Positions 8,616 through 15,871 of a stretch of DNA of 64,000 nucleotides are shown here, in pieces. Numbering within the stretch: the first letter of the stretch is position 1; every line of letters starts with the position of its first letter. The notes beneath the pieces are model-generated. The model did not search any database, was not told where the DNA came from, and worked only from the letters and a program-made list of their open reading frames with translations. The stretch comes from Clostridiales bacterium (GTDB lineage: Bacteria > Bacillota > Clostridia > Oscillospirales > Oscillospiraceae), in the NCBI GenBank assembly GCA_004554585.1, contig SFLH01000002.1, positions 62,001 through 126,000 on the forward strand, given 5' to 3'. Both the position numbers and the translations under genes were made by a program.

Positions 8616-8912
8616 ATGGAAGCACGAGATGTTCTCAGGAATTTGCGTGAAAAATAATCTTACACAGGAAGAATTGGCAGAACGGATACAAGTTACCAGA
8701 CAGGCGGTTAGCCGTTGGGAAACAGGAGAAACCCAGCCAAATACAGATACATTAAAACTGTTGTCGCAGGTATTGATGTATCCATCAATACGCTGTTACG
8801 AATGCTTTTCGTCTGCCACGGCAGTATCACGAAAAGTCCCAAAAAGCCTAATATACCAATGGTTTTGCGGCTCGAAAAGGTGCTTACTACACCACGACGA
8901 CACCATTTTTGA
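8616..8912 (+). pseudogene. Frameshifted XRE-family (Cro/CI-type) regulator
   Basis: A GGGAGGGG RBS precedes ATG 8616, which opens with MEARDVLRNLRE and then hits a stop. Shifting by one base continues with NNLTQEELAERIQVTRQAVS plus RWETGETQPNTDTLKLLSQV, a textbook HTH_3 domain. A second one-base shift near 8775 restores DVSINTLLRML, which normally follows directly. Two single-base deletions therefore interrupt an otherwise clear XRE helix-turn-helix gene. No recognisable C-terminal domain follows. It is not plausible as programmed frameshifting because neither site has a slippery heptamer with a downstream structure. Confidence 0.75.
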
Positions 8913-9003
8913 AAGAGCCTTGCTATGACAATCCCAATATGGCAGATTTGAGAGAAGCGGGGAGCTCTTCTGATGTAGAATGTTCCCGCTGGATCTAACA
9001 AAC

Positions 9004-9050
9004 AAAAAGATGCCGGGGCAGCCTTGAAAAGGTTGCCCCGGCATCTTTTC
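9004..9050. terminator. Terminator hairpin at the 3' end of the HxlR gene
   Basis: A 16-bp perfect stem, AAAAGATGCCGGGGCA with TGCCCCGGCATCTTTT, has A/T flanks on both sides. It can serve the minus-strand HxlR gene, whose stop codon it touches, and also plus-strand readthrough. Confidence 0.85.
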
Positions 9051-9375
9051 ACATATTTTGCGCCTTATAGTTCTCGCCCCATGTCCGCATGGCATCCAAA
9101 ATGGGATTCAGACTTTTTCCAAGCTCGGTCAAACTGTACTCGACCCGCGGAGGAACTTCCGCATATACTTTGCGGCTAACCAACCCTTTTTCCTCCATAT
9201 CCCGCAGCTGGGCGGTGAGAACTTTCTGGGAAACGCTGCCAATGGACTTTTTGAGCTCTCCGAACCTTTTTGTTCCCGGCATGAGGTCGCGGAGGATTAG
9301 GACCTTCCATTTATCGCCGATCAGCATAAGCGTTGTCTCTACCGGACAGGCAGGTAATTCTTTCATTTGCTGCAT
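9049..9375 (-). CDS. HxlR-family transcriptional regulator
   Basis: 108 residues, the usual size of HxlR winged-helix regulators. The core GDKWKVLILRDLMPGTKRFG, the KVLTAQLRDMEEKGLVSR recognition/wing region and YSLTELGKSL are all present. One cysteine (Cys10 in PACPVE) lies where the redox-sensing cysteine of YodB/HypR/QorR-type members sits, so thiol-based sensing of electrophiles or oxidants is plausible. AAGGTG precedes ATG 9375. The gene is divergent from the PPOX flavoprotein gene with a 147-bp AT-rich spacer, the classical arrangement of an HxlR regulator and its oxidoreductase target. Confidence 0.92.
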   Translation of the reverse strand: MQQMKELPACPVETTLMLIGDKWKVLILRDLMPGTKRFGELKKSIGSVSQKVLTAQLRDMEEKGLVSRKVYAEVPPRVEYSLTELGKSLNPILDAMRTWGENYKAQNM

Positions 9376-9432
9376 GGTATCACACCTTCCAATAGTTTCT
9401 TTCTGGTGACTATAGCACAATAAAGTGCTTAC

Positions 9433-9461
9433 TTTACAATTGATGCTTACAGAATTATTAT
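9433..9461 (+). promoter_or_regulatory. Putative promoter of the PPOX/macrodomain/sirtuin operon
   Basis: TTTACA (9433-9438), 17 bases and TATTAT (9456-9461), with an overlapping TATAAT at 9459-9464. It lies in the intergenic region divergent from hxlR, where that regulator would bind. Confidence 0.55.
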
Positions 9462-9522
9462 AATCTTGCAAGATAAAAGTTGCAATCCCCCAAACCCATA
9501 TTCCAACCAGGAGGTATTCATT

Positions 9523-9924
9523 ATGAATGATGTTGTAAAGTTTTTGCAGGAAAATCCCGTGCAGTATCTGGCCACGGTTGGCCGTGATGGTAAGGCCAAG
9601 TGCCGCCCCTTCATGTTTGCCGGCGAGATGAACGGCAAGCTGTGGTTTTGCACCAACAACCAGAAGGACGTCTACAAGGATATGCAGGCCAACCCCAACA
9701 TCGAGGTTTCTGTTTCCAGCCCGGCTTATGCGTGGATTCGTCTGAACGGCGAGGCTGTTTTCGAAAACAACATGGCCGCCAAGGAGATGTGCATCCAGAA
9801 CCCCATCGTCAAGGGGCAGTACGGCGAAGCTACCAACCCCATCTTTGAAGTGTTCTATTTGAAGGATGCCCATGCGGTAATCGCTGACTTCTCCGGCAAT
9901 CCGCCCAAGGAGTACGACCTGTAA
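9523..9924 (+). CDS. Pyridoxamine 5'-phosphate oxidase-fold (PPOX) flavoprotein
   Basis: 133 residues with the small split-barrel FMN-binding fold: LATVGRDGKAKCRPFMFAGE, KLWFCTNNQKDVYKDMQANP and WIRLNGEAVFENN are the typical strand and loop segments. These proteins bind FMN or F420/heme and are usually oxidoreductases of unknown substrate. RBS CCAGGAGGT sits 8 bases before ATG 9523. It is the first gene of a five-gene plus-strand run divergent from HxlR, so regulation by that protein is likely. It is not PdxH itself, being too short and lacking the PLP-binding C-terminus. Confidence 0.85.
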   Translation: MNDVVKFLQENPVQYLATVGRDGKAKCRPFMFAGEMNGKLWFCTNNQKDVYKDMQANPNIEVSVSSPAYAWIRLNGEAVFENNMAAKEMCIQNPIVKGQYGEATNPIFEVFYLKDAHAVIADFSGNPPKEYDL

Positions 9925-9985
9925 GTATCACGGCAGGGTTCCCCTGGATAGATCTGGGGGAACCCTTGATTTTGAGAGGCTTCTG

Positions 9986-10606
9986 ATGCAGACAAAAGAT
10001 TATCTGGAATACATTGTGGATCATATCCACTCTTCCATTTTTGCAACCGTGGACAGCCAAGGTCGTCCTGTCACCTGTGCTATTGACATTATGGATTATG
10101 ATGAAAGCGGCCTTTACTTCCTGACGGCAAAGGGCAAGAACTTTTATGATCGGCTGAAAGGCAATGAAAATGTTGCCTTTACCGCTATGAAGGGCGAAGA
10201 TACCCTTTCCTGCGTGGCGGTGTCTGTGCAGGGCAAGGCGAAGGAGATCGGGCCGGACAGGCTGCCCGACTTGTTCCGTAAAAATCCCTATATGGAAAAG
10301 ATTTATCCTGATATACGCTCCCGCAGCGCGCTCACAGTATTCAAAATTTACGAAGGAACCGGAGAATGGTTTGACCTCTCCAAACTTCCTATAGAACGGG
10401 CCAGCTTCTTCTTCGGCGGCGCACAGGCAAAAGAAACCGGCTATTTTGTGACCGACAAATGTATTGGCTGCAAGCTGTGCTATTCCAAATGTCCGCAGAG
10501 GTGTATCGACATTTCAAGAAAACCTGTGGTTATTCGGCAAGAACACTGTCTGCACTGCGGAAATTGCTTTGAAATCTGCCCCGCAAGGGCGATTGAACGG
10601 AGATAA
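9986..10606 (+). CDS. PPOX-fold flavoprotein fused to a 2[4Fe-4S] ferredoxin domain
   Basis: 206 residues. Residues 1-140 form a PPOX-like split barrel (YIVDHIHSSIFATVDSQG, GLYFLTAKGKNFYDRLKGN). Residues about 150-206 form a bacterial-type ferredoxin with two clusters of cysteines, CIGCKLCYSKCPQRC and CLHCGNCFEICPAR, sufficient for two [4Fe-4S] clusters. A flavin fused to a low-potential electron carrier suggests a soluble redox enzyme. It lies 61 bases after the first PPOX gene and 4 bases before the macrodomain gene, so it is probably in the same transcript. Codon use is less GC-biased than the surrounding chromosome. Confidence 0.85.
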   Translation: MQTKDYLEYIVDHIHSSIFATVDSQGRPVTCAIDIMDYDESGLYFLTAKGKNFYDRLKGNENVAFTAMKGEDTLSCVAVSVQGKAKEIGPDRLPDLFRKNPYMEKIYPDIRSRSALTVFKIYEGTGEWFDLSKLPIERASFFFGGAQAKETGYFVTDKCIGCKLCYSKCPQRCIDISRKPVVIRQEHCLHCGNCFEICPARAIERR

Positions 10607-10610
10607 GACG

Positions 10611-11384
10611 ATGACGCAGGACGAGCGATTGAATTTTTTGCTCCGCGATCTGCTGGCAGAACGAAAAGAATATGAAGATATCCCGGTGCCGGATTCTCTC
10701 TCGGAAAAGCGGCGGCTTTTGCGCAGCCTGATGAATGTGCGTCCGCCCGTCCCGGCCCGTGAGGATTTCTTGCGGATGCAGGACGCTTACCTTGTGGAGC
10801 GTCTCGCGGAGCGGGGTGTGACAAGGCTGAAAGACCTGACGCCGGTGCGACCTGGACTGTATCTCTGGCAGGGAGATATCACCACGCTAGCGGTGGATGC
10901 CATCGTCAACGCAGCCAACAGCCAGATGCTGGGCTGCTTCGTTCCTTGTCACGGCTGCATCGACAACGCCATCCACACCTATGCAGGGGTGCAGCTCCGC
11001 TTGGAGTGTGCCCGCCTCATGGACGGACAGAAGGAAGAAGAACCCACTGGCAGCGCAAAAATCACGAAAGCTTACAACCTGCCCTGCCGCTATGTACTGC
11101 ATACCGTCGGCCCGATCATCTGTGGAGCCGTCACGCAGACAGACCGGGAACTGCTGGCCAGCTGCTACCGCACCTGTTTGGTGCTGGCGGCGAAAACTGG
11201 GCTTGGCAGCGTAGCTTTTTGCTGTATCTCTACCGGTGAATTCCATTTTCCCAATGAACTGGCCGCAGAAATTGCCATACAAACGGTAGGAGAATGGCAA
11301 CGGCAAAACCCAGACAAAATCAAGGTGATCTTCAATGCTTTCAAGGACAGCGACTATGCAATCTACAAGCGCCTGCTGCGATAA
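10611..11384 (+). CDS. Zinc-dependent macrodomain, probable ADP-ribosyl hydrolase
   Basis: 257 residues. An N-terminal helical extension of about 80 residues precedes a macrodomain with WQGDITTLAVDAIVNAAN (ADP-ribose phosphate and adenine loop), LGCFVPCHGCIDNAIHTYAG and YVLHTVGP. The F-V-P-C-H-G-C-I-D-N-A-I-H stretch is the Cys/His signature of the zinc-containing macrodomains found beside M-class sirtuins in Staphylococcus and Streptococcus, where they remove the sirtuin-made ADP-ribose. The next gene is exactly that sirtuin, overlapping by 29 bases. A longer reading from 10464 runs through the upstream gene; ATG 10611 is the sensible start. Confidence 0.92.
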   Translation: MTQDERLNFLLRDLLAERKEYEDIPVPDSLSEKRRLLRSLMNVRPPVPAREDFLRMQDAYLVERLAERGVTRLKDLTPVRPGLYLWQGDITTLAVDAIVNAANSQMLGCFVPCHGCIDNAIHTYAGVQLRLECARLMDGQKEEEPTGSAKITKAYNLPCRYVLHTVGPIICGAVTQTDRELLASCYRTCLVLAAKTGLGSVAFCCISTGEFHFPNELAAEIAIQTVGEWQRQNPDKIKVIFNAFKDSDYAIYKRLLR

Positions 11385-12204
11385 TATCGTACGGCTCAAA
11401 CAGGAATTGGATACGGCGGATGCGGTGGTGATAGGGGCCGGTTCCGGGCTTTCCACTTCCGCGGGGTTTACCTATACCGGCGAACGCTTTCAGAAATATT
11501 TCGGGGACTTTATTGCGAAGTATGGCTTCCGCGATATGTATTCAGGCGGCTTCTATCCCTTTGACAGCCTGGAAGAACGTTGGGCGTATTGGAGCAGGTA
11601 TATCTATATCAATCGCTATTTGAACGCCCCGAAGCCAGTCTATCAGGAGCTTTTGAAGCTGGTGCAAGGAAAGGACTATTTTGTGCTGACCACCAATGTG
11701 GATCACTGTTTCCAGAAGGCAGGATTTGACAAGCGGCGGTTGTTCTATACCCAGGGTGACTACGGCCTGTGGCAGTGTTCCAGGCCCTGCCACCAAAAGA
11801 CCTATGATAACGAAACCATTGTCAAGAAGATGGTGGCCGAACAAAAGGATCGAAAAATCCCCAGCGAACTGATACCCCGCTGTCCAGTCTGCGGTGCGCC
11901 CATGTCCATGAATCTGCGGGCAGACGACACCTTTGTTGAGGATGAAGGCTGGTATGCCGCTGCCCAACGCTATGAGGAGTTTCTCCGCCGCCACCGTGGA
12001 CAACATATTCTCTTCCTGGAACTGGGCGTGGGCGGCAATACCCCGGTTATTATCAAATATCCGTTTTGGAGAATGACCTATCAGAATTCCAGGGCAATCT
12101 ACATTTGCATCAACTTATCGAAATCATACTGTCCAAGGGAACTTCAAATGCAGGCAATTTGTATTGACGGCGACATTGGAGAAATTTTGACGATGCTCCT
12201 ATAA
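11356..12204 (+). CDS. M-class sirtuin (SirTM), probable protein ADP-ribosyltransferase
   Basis: 282 residues. The NAD-binding GAGSGLSTSAGFTYTGERF, the long family insert KYGFRDMYSGGFYPF and YWSRYIYINRY, the TTNVDHCFQKAGFD segment and FLELGVGGNTP are highly characteristic of SirTM. Where canonical deacylase sirtuins have the catalytic His-Gly, this protein has YTQGDYG, consistent with loss of deacetylase and gain of ADP-ribosyltransferase chemistry in this class. CSRPC and CPVC pairs probably bind zinc. ATG 11356 with AAGGA upstream fits; the coding overlap with the macrodomain gene suggests coupled translation. GcvH-L and LplA2, the usual SirTM partners, are not in this window. Confidence 0.92.
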   Translation: MQSTSACCDNIVRLKQELDTADAVVIGAGSGLSTSAGFTYTGERFQKYFGDFIAKYGFRDMYSGGFYPFDSLEERWAYWSRYIYINRYLNAPKPVYQELLKLVQGKDYFVLTTNVDHCFQKAGFDKRRLFYTQGDYGLWQCSRPCHQKTYDNETIVKKMVAEQKDRKIPSELIPRCPVCGAPMSMNLRADDTFVEDEGWYAAAQRYEEFLRRHRGQHILFLELGVGGNTPVIIKYPFWRMTYQNSRAIYICINLSKSYCPRELQMQAICIDGDIGEILTMLL

Positions 12205-12219
12205 AAGCCCGCTTGTCTA

Positions 12220-12228
12220 TGGTATAAT
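12220..12228 (+). promoter_or_regulatory. Extended -10 element before the phosphatase gene
   Basis: TGGTATAAT (TG-n-TATAAT) lies 60 bases before the phosphatase start, with no good -35 hexamer. Confidence 0.45.
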
Positions 12229-12287
12229 CAATTTATTATAGCAAAACTGAAAGCCTTTTGAAGGGAAATAGAAGGGATATATAAGAG

Positions 12288-12740
12288 ATGACCAAAATAC
12301 TATTTGTTTGCCACGGCAATATCTGCCGCTCTCCCATGGCCCAATATCTTTTCGCCCAGCGGGCGGCGGAGCGGGGGATGGACTGCGTGACCGAGTCAGC
12401 GGCCACCAGCCGGGAGGAGATCGGCAACCCCATTTATCCGCCTGCCCGGCGGAAGCTGCGCCAGATGGGGGTGCCCTTTGGGGACCACCGGGCGGTGCAG
12501 ATGACCCGGGCCGACTATGACAAGTACGACCTGCTGCTGGCCATGGACCAGGCCAACGTGCGGAACATGAAGACCATCGCCGGGGGAGACCCGGCGGGAA
12601 AAATCCGCCGGCTGCTGGACTACGGTCCGCGCCCCCGGGACATTGCCGATCCCTGGTATACTGGGGACTTTGACGCCACCTATGCCGACCTGGAGGAAGG
12701 GTGCGCGGCTCTGCTGGACTGGCTGGCCGAGAAGGGATGA
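12288..12740 (+). CDS. Low-molecular-weight protein-tyrosine phosphatase
   Basis: 150 residues. The P-loop VCHGNICRSPMAQ (C-x5-R-S) is at residues 7-19 with nucleophile Cys8 and Arg14. The general-acid aspartate is in the IADPWYTGDF segment near residue 120. These cytoplasmic enzymes dephosphorylate phosphotyrosine or phosphoarginine in Bacillota. The gene has its own extended -10 promoter and a terminator, and it marks the return to the GC-rich chromosomal style after the AT-rich insert. Its partner kinase is not visible nearby. Confidence 0.92.
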   Translation: MTKILFVCHGNICRSPMAQYLFAQRAAERGMDCVTESAATSREEIGNPIYPPARRKLRQMGVPFGDHRAVQMTRADYDKYDLLLAMDQANVRNMKTIAGGDPAGKIRRLLDYGPRPRDIADPWYTGDFDATYADLEEGCAALLDWLAEKG

Positions 12741-12741
12741 G

Positions 12742-12775
12742 AAAGAGGCGTTCCCTGCGGAGCGCCTCTTTGTTT
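12742..12775 (+). terminator. Terminator after the phosphatase gene
   Basis: A perfect 9-bp stem (AAAGAGGCG with CGCCTCTTT) closes a 12-base loop, followed by TGTTT. Confidence 0.75.
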
Positions 12776-12779
12776 CGGT

Positions 12780-12805
12780 AAATTCGTTGACCCGTCAACG
12801 AATTT
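12780..12805. promoter_or_regulatory. 26-bp perfect palindrome, probable MarR operator
   Basis: AAATTCGTTGAC and GTCAACGAATTT are perfect inverted 12-bp arms around CC. The palindrome covers the -35 hexamer of the marR promoter, the standard position for MarR autorepression. Confidence 0.8.
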
Positions 12806-12815
12806 GTGCTATCCT
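12787..12815 (+). promoter_or_regulatory. Promoter of the marR-MATE operon
   Basis: TTGACC (12787-12792), 17 bases and TATCCT (12810-12815). The -35 lies inside the palindromic operator. Confidence 0.7.
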
Positions 12816-12835
12816 GGCCCCAGGAGGGATGCCCC

Positions 12836-13294
12836 ATGGAACCGAGTACCCTGCGTTGGATTACCCTGCTGTCCCGAAAGACCTTGGTCTATCTCAGCAG
12901 CGCCCTGGCGCCCTATGGCCTGACGGCGGCAGAGGAACCGTTTTATATGTCCTTATATTATGTAGAGGGGATCACCCAGGAGGAGCTGACGGCCTTGGTC
13001 TATGCCGACAAGGCCTCCACCGCTCGGCGGGTGAAATCCCTGGAGGCCAAGGGCTTGCTTCGCCGGGAACGCGACCCGGCAGACCGGCGGCGCAACCGTC
13101 TCTATCTCACCGAGGAAGCCAAGGCGCGCTTTGCGGGGGTTCATCGGGAGCTGTTGGATTTGGACCAGCGTTTGGTGGGCACCCTGACGCCCCAGGAGCG
13201 CGAAACCCTGGAGCGGGCCCTGCGCACCCTGCAAAAAACCATGAATCAGGTGCTGGAAGAACAAAAGAGAAGGGGGAGCGGGGACTGTGGATGA
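12836..13294 (+). CDS. MarR-family transcriptional regulator
   Basis: 152 residues with the winged helix GITQEELTALVYADKASTAR, RVKSLEAKGLLRRERDPADR (recognition helix and wing) and a C-terminal dimerisation helix pair, the normal MarR size. RBS CAGGAGGG precedes ATG 12836. A 26-bp perfect palindrome covers its promoter, and the stop codon overlaps the start of a MATE transporter by 8 bases. The protein most likely represses its own operon and is released by a compound that the pump exports. Confidence 0.92.
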   Translation: MEPSTLRWITLLSRKTLVYLSSALAPYGLTAAEEPFYMSLYYVEGITQEELTALVYADKASTARRVKSLEAKGLLRRERDPADRRRNRLYLTEEAKARFAGVHRELLDLDQRLVGTLTPQERETLERALRTLQKTMNQVLEEQKRRGSGDCG

Positions 13295-14693
13295 GTCTGT
13301 GACCAGAGCGGACCGGCCCAATCCGTTGGGCCATGCGCCGGTGGGAGGGCTGATCCGGCAGTTTGCCATCCCCTCCATCATCAGCATGCTGGTCTCCTCG
13401 GCCTATAACATCACCGACCAGATCTTCATCGGCCACATTGTGGGGATGCTGGGCAACGCGGCCACCAATGTGGCTTTTCCCACGGTGTCCCTGGCCATGG
13501 CCCTGGCGCAGCTGGCCGGCGTGGGTACCGCCGCCAGTTACAATTTGAATCTGGGACGGGGCAAGCGAAAGGCGGCAGCGGAATACCTGGGCACGGGTCT
13601 GACCTTTCTAATGCTGCTGGGAGTGATCCTGGGAGCCGTGGTCTTTCTGCTGCGAGACCCCATCCTGCGCCTGTGCGGCGCCACCGACGCGGTTTTCCCC
13701 TACGGCCAGAGCTACCTGGGCATCACCGCCCTGGGCCTGCCCTTCCATCTGGCGTCCACAGGGGCCTCCACCCTTATCCGGGGGGACGGCAGTCCCCGAT
13801 ACTCCATGGCCTGCACCGTGTCCGGGGCGGTGGTAAACATCGTGCTGGACTGGCTGTTCATGATGGTCTTCCAGTGGGGCATTCAGGGGGCGGCTTTGGC
13901 CACGGTCCTTGGCCAGGTCCTCTCCTTCCTGCTGTGCCTGCGCTACCTGCCCCGGTTTAAAGGGGTGCGGGTGACCCGGCAAACGCTGAAGCTGCGGGCG
14001 GAGAAGGTCAAAGAGATCTGCCAGCTGGGCACCGCCAACTTCCTCAACCACATCATGATGATGGTGGTCAACATCGTCATGAACAACCTGCTGAGCAAAT
14101 ATGGCGCCCTGTCCATCTACGGCAGCGACATTCCCCTGGCGGTCTCCGGCATCATCGCCAAGGTGCAGACCATTGTCATCTCCTTCTCCGTGGGCCTGGC
14201 CCATGGGTGCCAGCCCATTTTCAGCTTCAACATGGGGGCGGGAAAGTACAGCCGGGTGCGCCTGGCCTACCGCAAAGCCCTCATCGTGGCCCTGCTCATC
14301 GGCCTGGTGGCCTTTGCCCTGTTCCAGCTCTTCCCCCACCAGATCGCGGCCATCTTTGGCTCGGGGGACCCCCTGTACTTCCAGTTTGCCGAGGAATACC
14401 TGCAGATCTTCCTGTTCATGATCTGCGTGACCGGGGTTCAGCCCTTGTCGGTGAACTACTTTACCAGCATCGGCAACGTGCGCCAGGGCACTGTCCTGTC
14501 GGCCTCCCGCCAGGGGTTGTTTCTGCTGCCCCTGCTGGCCGTTCTGCCCCAGCTCTGGGGGCTGGAGGGCATCCTCTACGCCGGCCCCATCGCCGAAGGG
14601 TGCGCCTGCACCCTGGCCCTGGTGAGCGTCTGGCGGAGCATCCGGCGGCTGCCTCGCCAGGACAAGCTTCCGGCCCCGCCGGAAGAGGGGTGA
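13287..14693 (+). CDS. MATE family efflux transporter, MarR-linked
   Basis: 468 residues and twelve predicted membrane segments in two homologous halves (first half from FAIPSIISMLVSSAYNITDQ, second from LGTANFLNHIMMMVVNI). Start is GTG 13287, overlapping the marR stop, with AGGGGGAGCGG upstream. The close relation to VmrA/MepA-like MATE proteins and the coupled MarR regulator resembles the MepR-MepA arrangement of Staphylococcus. The substrate is unknown but is likely a cationic drug or metabolite. A strong bidirectional terminator follows. Confidence 0.9.
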   Translation: MDESVTRADRPNPLGHAPVGGLIRQFAIPSIISMLVSSAYNITDQIFIGHIVGMLGNAATNVAFPTVSLAMALAQLAGVGTAASYNLNLGRGKRKAAAEYLGTGLTFLMLLGVILGAVVFLLRDPILRLCGATDAVFPYGQSYLGITALGLPFHLASTGASTLIRGDGSPRYSMACTVSGAVVNIVLDWLFMMVFQWGIQGAALATVLGQVLSFLLCLRYLPRFKGVRVTRQTLKLRAEKVKEICQLGTANFLNHIMMMVVNIVMNNLLSKYGALSIYGSDIPLAVSGIIAKVQTIVISFSVGLAHGCQPIFSFNMGAGKYSRVRLAYRKALIVALLIGLVAFALFQLFPHQIAAIFGSGDPLYFQFAEEYLQIFLFMICVTGVQPLSVNYFTSIGNVRQGTVLSASRQGLFLLPLLAVLPQLWGLEGILYAGPIAEGCACTLALVSVWRSIRRLPRQDKLPAPPEEG

Positions 14694-14710
14694 CCCCCTG
14701 TTTCCCAGAA

Positions 14711-14753
14711 AAAACAGCCTTCCCCCGCCGAACCGGCGGGGGAAGGCTTGTTT
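14711..14753. terminator. Bidirectional terminator between MATE and cysK
   Basis: A perfect 15-bp stem (14716-14730 with 14734-14748, AGCCTTCCCCCGCCG) closes a three-base loop. An A run on the left and T-rich sequence on the right let it serve both convergent genes. Confidence 0.88.
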
Positions 14754-14764
14754 CGTCTGGGGAG

Positions 14765-15697
14765 TTATTCCTGGAACATAGGGGTGGAGAGATACCGGTC
14801 CCCGGTGTCAGGCAGCAGGACCACGATGGTCTTGCCCTGGTTTTCCGGGCGCTTGGCCAGCTCCATGGCGGCCCACAGAGCGGCCCCGGAGGAGATGCCC
14901 ACCAGCACCCCTTCCCGGCGGCCGATGAGGCGGCCGGCGGCGTAGGCGTCCTCCTCGGTGACAGGGATGATCTCGTCGTAGACGGCTGTGTTGAGAACCT
15001 TGGGCACGAAGTTGGCGCCGATGCCCTGCAGGCCGTGGGGGCCGGCGGTCCCCTTGCTCAGCAGGGGGGAGGAGGCGGGTTCCACGGCCACCACCTTCAC
15101 CTGGGGATTCTTTTCCTTGAGATACTCTCCCACCCCAGTGATGGTGCCGCCGGTGCCCACGCCGGCCACGAAGATGTCCACCTGGCCGTCGGTGTCGGCC
15201 CAAATCTCCGGGCCGGTGGTGGCCCGGTGGGCGGCGGCGTTGGCGGGGTTGTCAAACTGGCCGGGGATAAAGGCGTGGGGGAGCTGCTTGGCCAGTTCCT
15301 CGGCCTTGGCGATGGATCCGGCCATCCCCCGGGCTCCGGGGGTGAGGACCAGCTCGGCCCCGTAGGCGGTCATGAGCAGGCGGCGTTCCATGCTCATGGT
15401 GTCGGGCATGACGATGATGGTGCGATAGCCCCGGCCAGCGGCCACGGCGGCCAGACCGATGCCGGTGTTGCCGGAGGTGGGCTCGATGATTACAGAGTCA
15501 GGCTGAAGCAGGCCCCGGGCCTCGGCGTCGTCCAGCATGGCCTTGGCCACCCGGTCCTTGGCGGACCCGGCGGGGTTGAGGTACTCCAGCTTGGCCAGAA
15601 GCCGGGCGCGGAGCCCCTCCTCCTGCTGGATGTGGTTCAGTGCCAACAGGGGGGTGCCGCCGATGAGCTCTTCCACGGAAGCATAAATCTTGGACAT
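14765..15697 (-). CDS. cysK: Cysteine synthase A (O-acetylserine sulfhydrylase)
   Basis: 310 residues, the usual length. The PLP lysine is Lys47 in NPAGSAKDR. The substrate loop PTSGNTGIGLA and the phosphate-binding GVGTGGTITGVGEYLKE are canonical. It makes cysteine from O-acetylserine and sulfide with PLP in the cytoplasm. AAAGGAG is properly spaced from ATG 15697; a longer in-frame reading to 15790 would start inside the promoter. No CymR-like or T-box signal was recognised in the roughly 65-base leader. Confidence 0.95.
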   Translation of the reverse strand: MSKIYASVEELIGGTPLLALNHIQQEEGLRARLLAKLEYLNPAGSAKDRVAKAMLDDAEARGLLQPDSVIIEPTSGNTGIGLAAVAAGRGYRTIIVMPDTMSMERRLLMTAYGAELVLTPGARGMAGSIAKAEELAKQLPHAFIPGQFDNPANAAAHRATTGPEIWADTDGQVDIFVAGVGTGGTITGVGEYLKEKNPQVKVVAVEPASSPLLSKGTAGPHGLQGIGANFVPKVLNTAVYDEIIPVTEEDAYAAGRLIGRREGVLVGISSGAALWAAMELAKRPENQGKTIVVLLPDTGDRYLSTPMFQE

Positions 15698-15760
15698 GAC
15701 AGTCTCCTTTTCCGATAACCGCAAATCAGATGCGGGAGTGGGATGAATTACCATACCAAC

Positions 15761-15790
15761 ATAATAGGACTTTTCGGCGGCATTTGTCAA
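15761..15790 (-). promoter_or_regulatory. Promoter of cysK
   Basis: On the minus strand TTGACA (15785-15790), 18 bases, TATTAT (15761-15766). Confidence 0.75.
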
Positions 15791-15871
15791 GCCGGCGGTG
15801 GACAGGCCCTTCGTCGAATGTTACAATGGGACAAACGCCGATAACGCCGGAGGGCAGAAGGGGGGAACGAG

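Noticed and set aside
8616..8912. Programmed frameshifting in the XRE gene
   Set aside because: Two shifts within 130 bases lack slippery heptamers and stimulatory structures. Simple decay is more likely.
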